From contig CBFHUI010000042.1 of NCBI GenBank assembly GCA_965658725.1, forward strand, positions 1-22,386: a stretch of DNA of 22,386 nucleotides. Direction: 5' to 3'. The notes beneath the pieces were generated by a model. That model was given only the letters and a program-made list of their open reading frames with translations, was not told where the DNA came from and searched no databases. Positions 21,877 to 22,386 of this stretch are shown here, in pieces. This stretch comes from UBA7985 sp965658725 (GTDB lineage Bacteria > Pseudomonadota > Alphaproteobacteria > UBA7985). A program made the position numbers and the translations under genes. Position 1 is the stretch's first letter; each line of letters opens with the position of its first letter.

Positions 21877-22386
21877 AGGCGCAGCAGACGCAGCAGGTTG
21901 GTCTGCCCGACCTGCCCAAAGGGAACCCCGGCGGTCAGCACCACCTGATCGCCCTCACCGCCAAAGCCTTCGCTGATTGCGATCTGGCGGGCGGCATCGA
22001 CCACCTGGTCGAGGGTTTCCATGTCTTCGACAACCGCGCAGTGCAGGCCCCAGACGATGGTATGCTGTCGCGCGGTTTTCTTTTCGGGCGTCACCATGAC
22101 AATGGGCACAAGCGGCCGCTCCCGACTGGCGCGCTGGGCGGTGCGGCCGGAGCGCGTATGGGTGACGATGGACTTGGCACCAATGGTCTCAGCAACCTGA
22201 CAAGCGGCGGTGGAGATGGCATCTGAGCCGGTTGCAGGACCGCCGCCGGAAGCCGGCGACTGCTTGTAGTGCGAGGACTGCTCGGTCTCGCGGATGATGC
22301 GGTCCATCATCGCAACCGCCTCCCGCGGGTACTTCCCCGCCGCACTTTCCGCCGAGAGCATCACGGCATCAGCGCCGTCGTATACT
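21873..22386 (-). CDS. pyk: Pyruvate kinase, C-terminal part (5' partial)
   Basis: Pyruvate kinase converts phosphoenolpyruvate and ADP to pyruvate and ATP in the cytoplasm. The frame stays open to the right edge of the window, so only the C-terminal ~171 residues are present. The first visible residues, VYDGADAVMLSAESAAGKYP, are the highly conserved end of the catalytic barrel, and EAVAMMDRIIRETE follows. The rest is the C-terminal allosteric domain, with ARQHTIVWGLHC and, near the end, GDQVVLTAGVPFG, ending NLLRLLRL. The stop codon (TAG) overlaps the stop of the convergent surface-protein gene by four bases, so no intergenic terminator separates them. Confidence 0.95.
   Translation of the reverse strand, partial: VYDGADAVMLSAESAAGKYPREAVAMMDRIIRETEQSSHYKQSPASGGGPATGSDAISTAACQVAETIGAKSIVTHTRSGRTAQRASRERPLVPIVMVTPEKKTARQHTIVWGLHCAVVEDMETLDQVVDAARQIAISEGFGGEGDQVVLTAGVPFGQVGQTNLLRLLRL

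Noticed and set aside
1..22386. CRISPR arrays, tRNA or rRNA genes, insertion sequences, prophage or toxin-antitoxin genes
   Set aside because: I saw no regularly spaced repeats, cloverleaf or rRNA signatures, transposase motifs or phage proteins; nearly all sequence is explained by the listed genes.

Overview
The window looks like chromosomal DNA of a GC-rich alphaproteobacterium, most likely a member of the Rhodobacterales. The reasons are the high GC content with strong G/C bias at third codon positions, the SelD protein fused to an NADH-dehydrogenase-like part, the mfd / sdhE / recG cluster, and the general style of the encoded proteins. This assignment is inferred from gene content and was not tested by any search. 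I see no rRNA, tRNA, CRISPR array, insertion sequence or phage gene. Most of the window is core chromosome with a few accessory-looking genes between.

Left part (1-4.6 kb). A 5'-truncated selD fusion overlaps mnmH by 4 bp; together they make selenophosphate and put selenium into tRNA wobble uridine. Facing them is an OmpA-type lipoprotein gene whose apparent intrinsic terminator lies inside the end of mnmH. Next come an overlapping dsbA-family/GNAT gene pair on the minus strand and, divergent from it, an EamA-type exporter.

Middle (5.6-11.5 kb). A CoxE-like VWA protein gene follows an outer-membrane beta-barrel gene on the minus strand. Divergent from these is a tight operon of a cysteine desulfurase, moeA and moaE, which links sulfur mobilisation to molybdenum cofactor synthesis. 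A small outer-membrane protein converges on moaE.

Right-middle (11.6-18 kb). The DNA repair genes mfd and recG lie on either side of sdhE, the flavinylation factor of succinate dehydrogenase. An unrecognised single-pass membrane protein converges on recG.

Right end (18.3-22.4 kb). A DUF3179 gene appears to have lost its C-terminus through a frameshift. After an AT-rich leader comes the most unusual protein of the window: a 736-residue exported protein with three His-x-His pairs, a Met/Ala/Pro-rich segment, a hydrophobic glycine-ended segment, a cadherin-like domain and FG-GAP/VCBS-like calcium-binding repeats. Its stop codon overlaps that of a convergent, partial pyruvate kinase gene.

I did not find a clear new multi-gene system. 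The best leads are the His/Met-rich surface protein and its leader, the frameshifted DUF3179 gene, the terminator embedded in mnmH, and the dedicated desulfurase-Moco operon.
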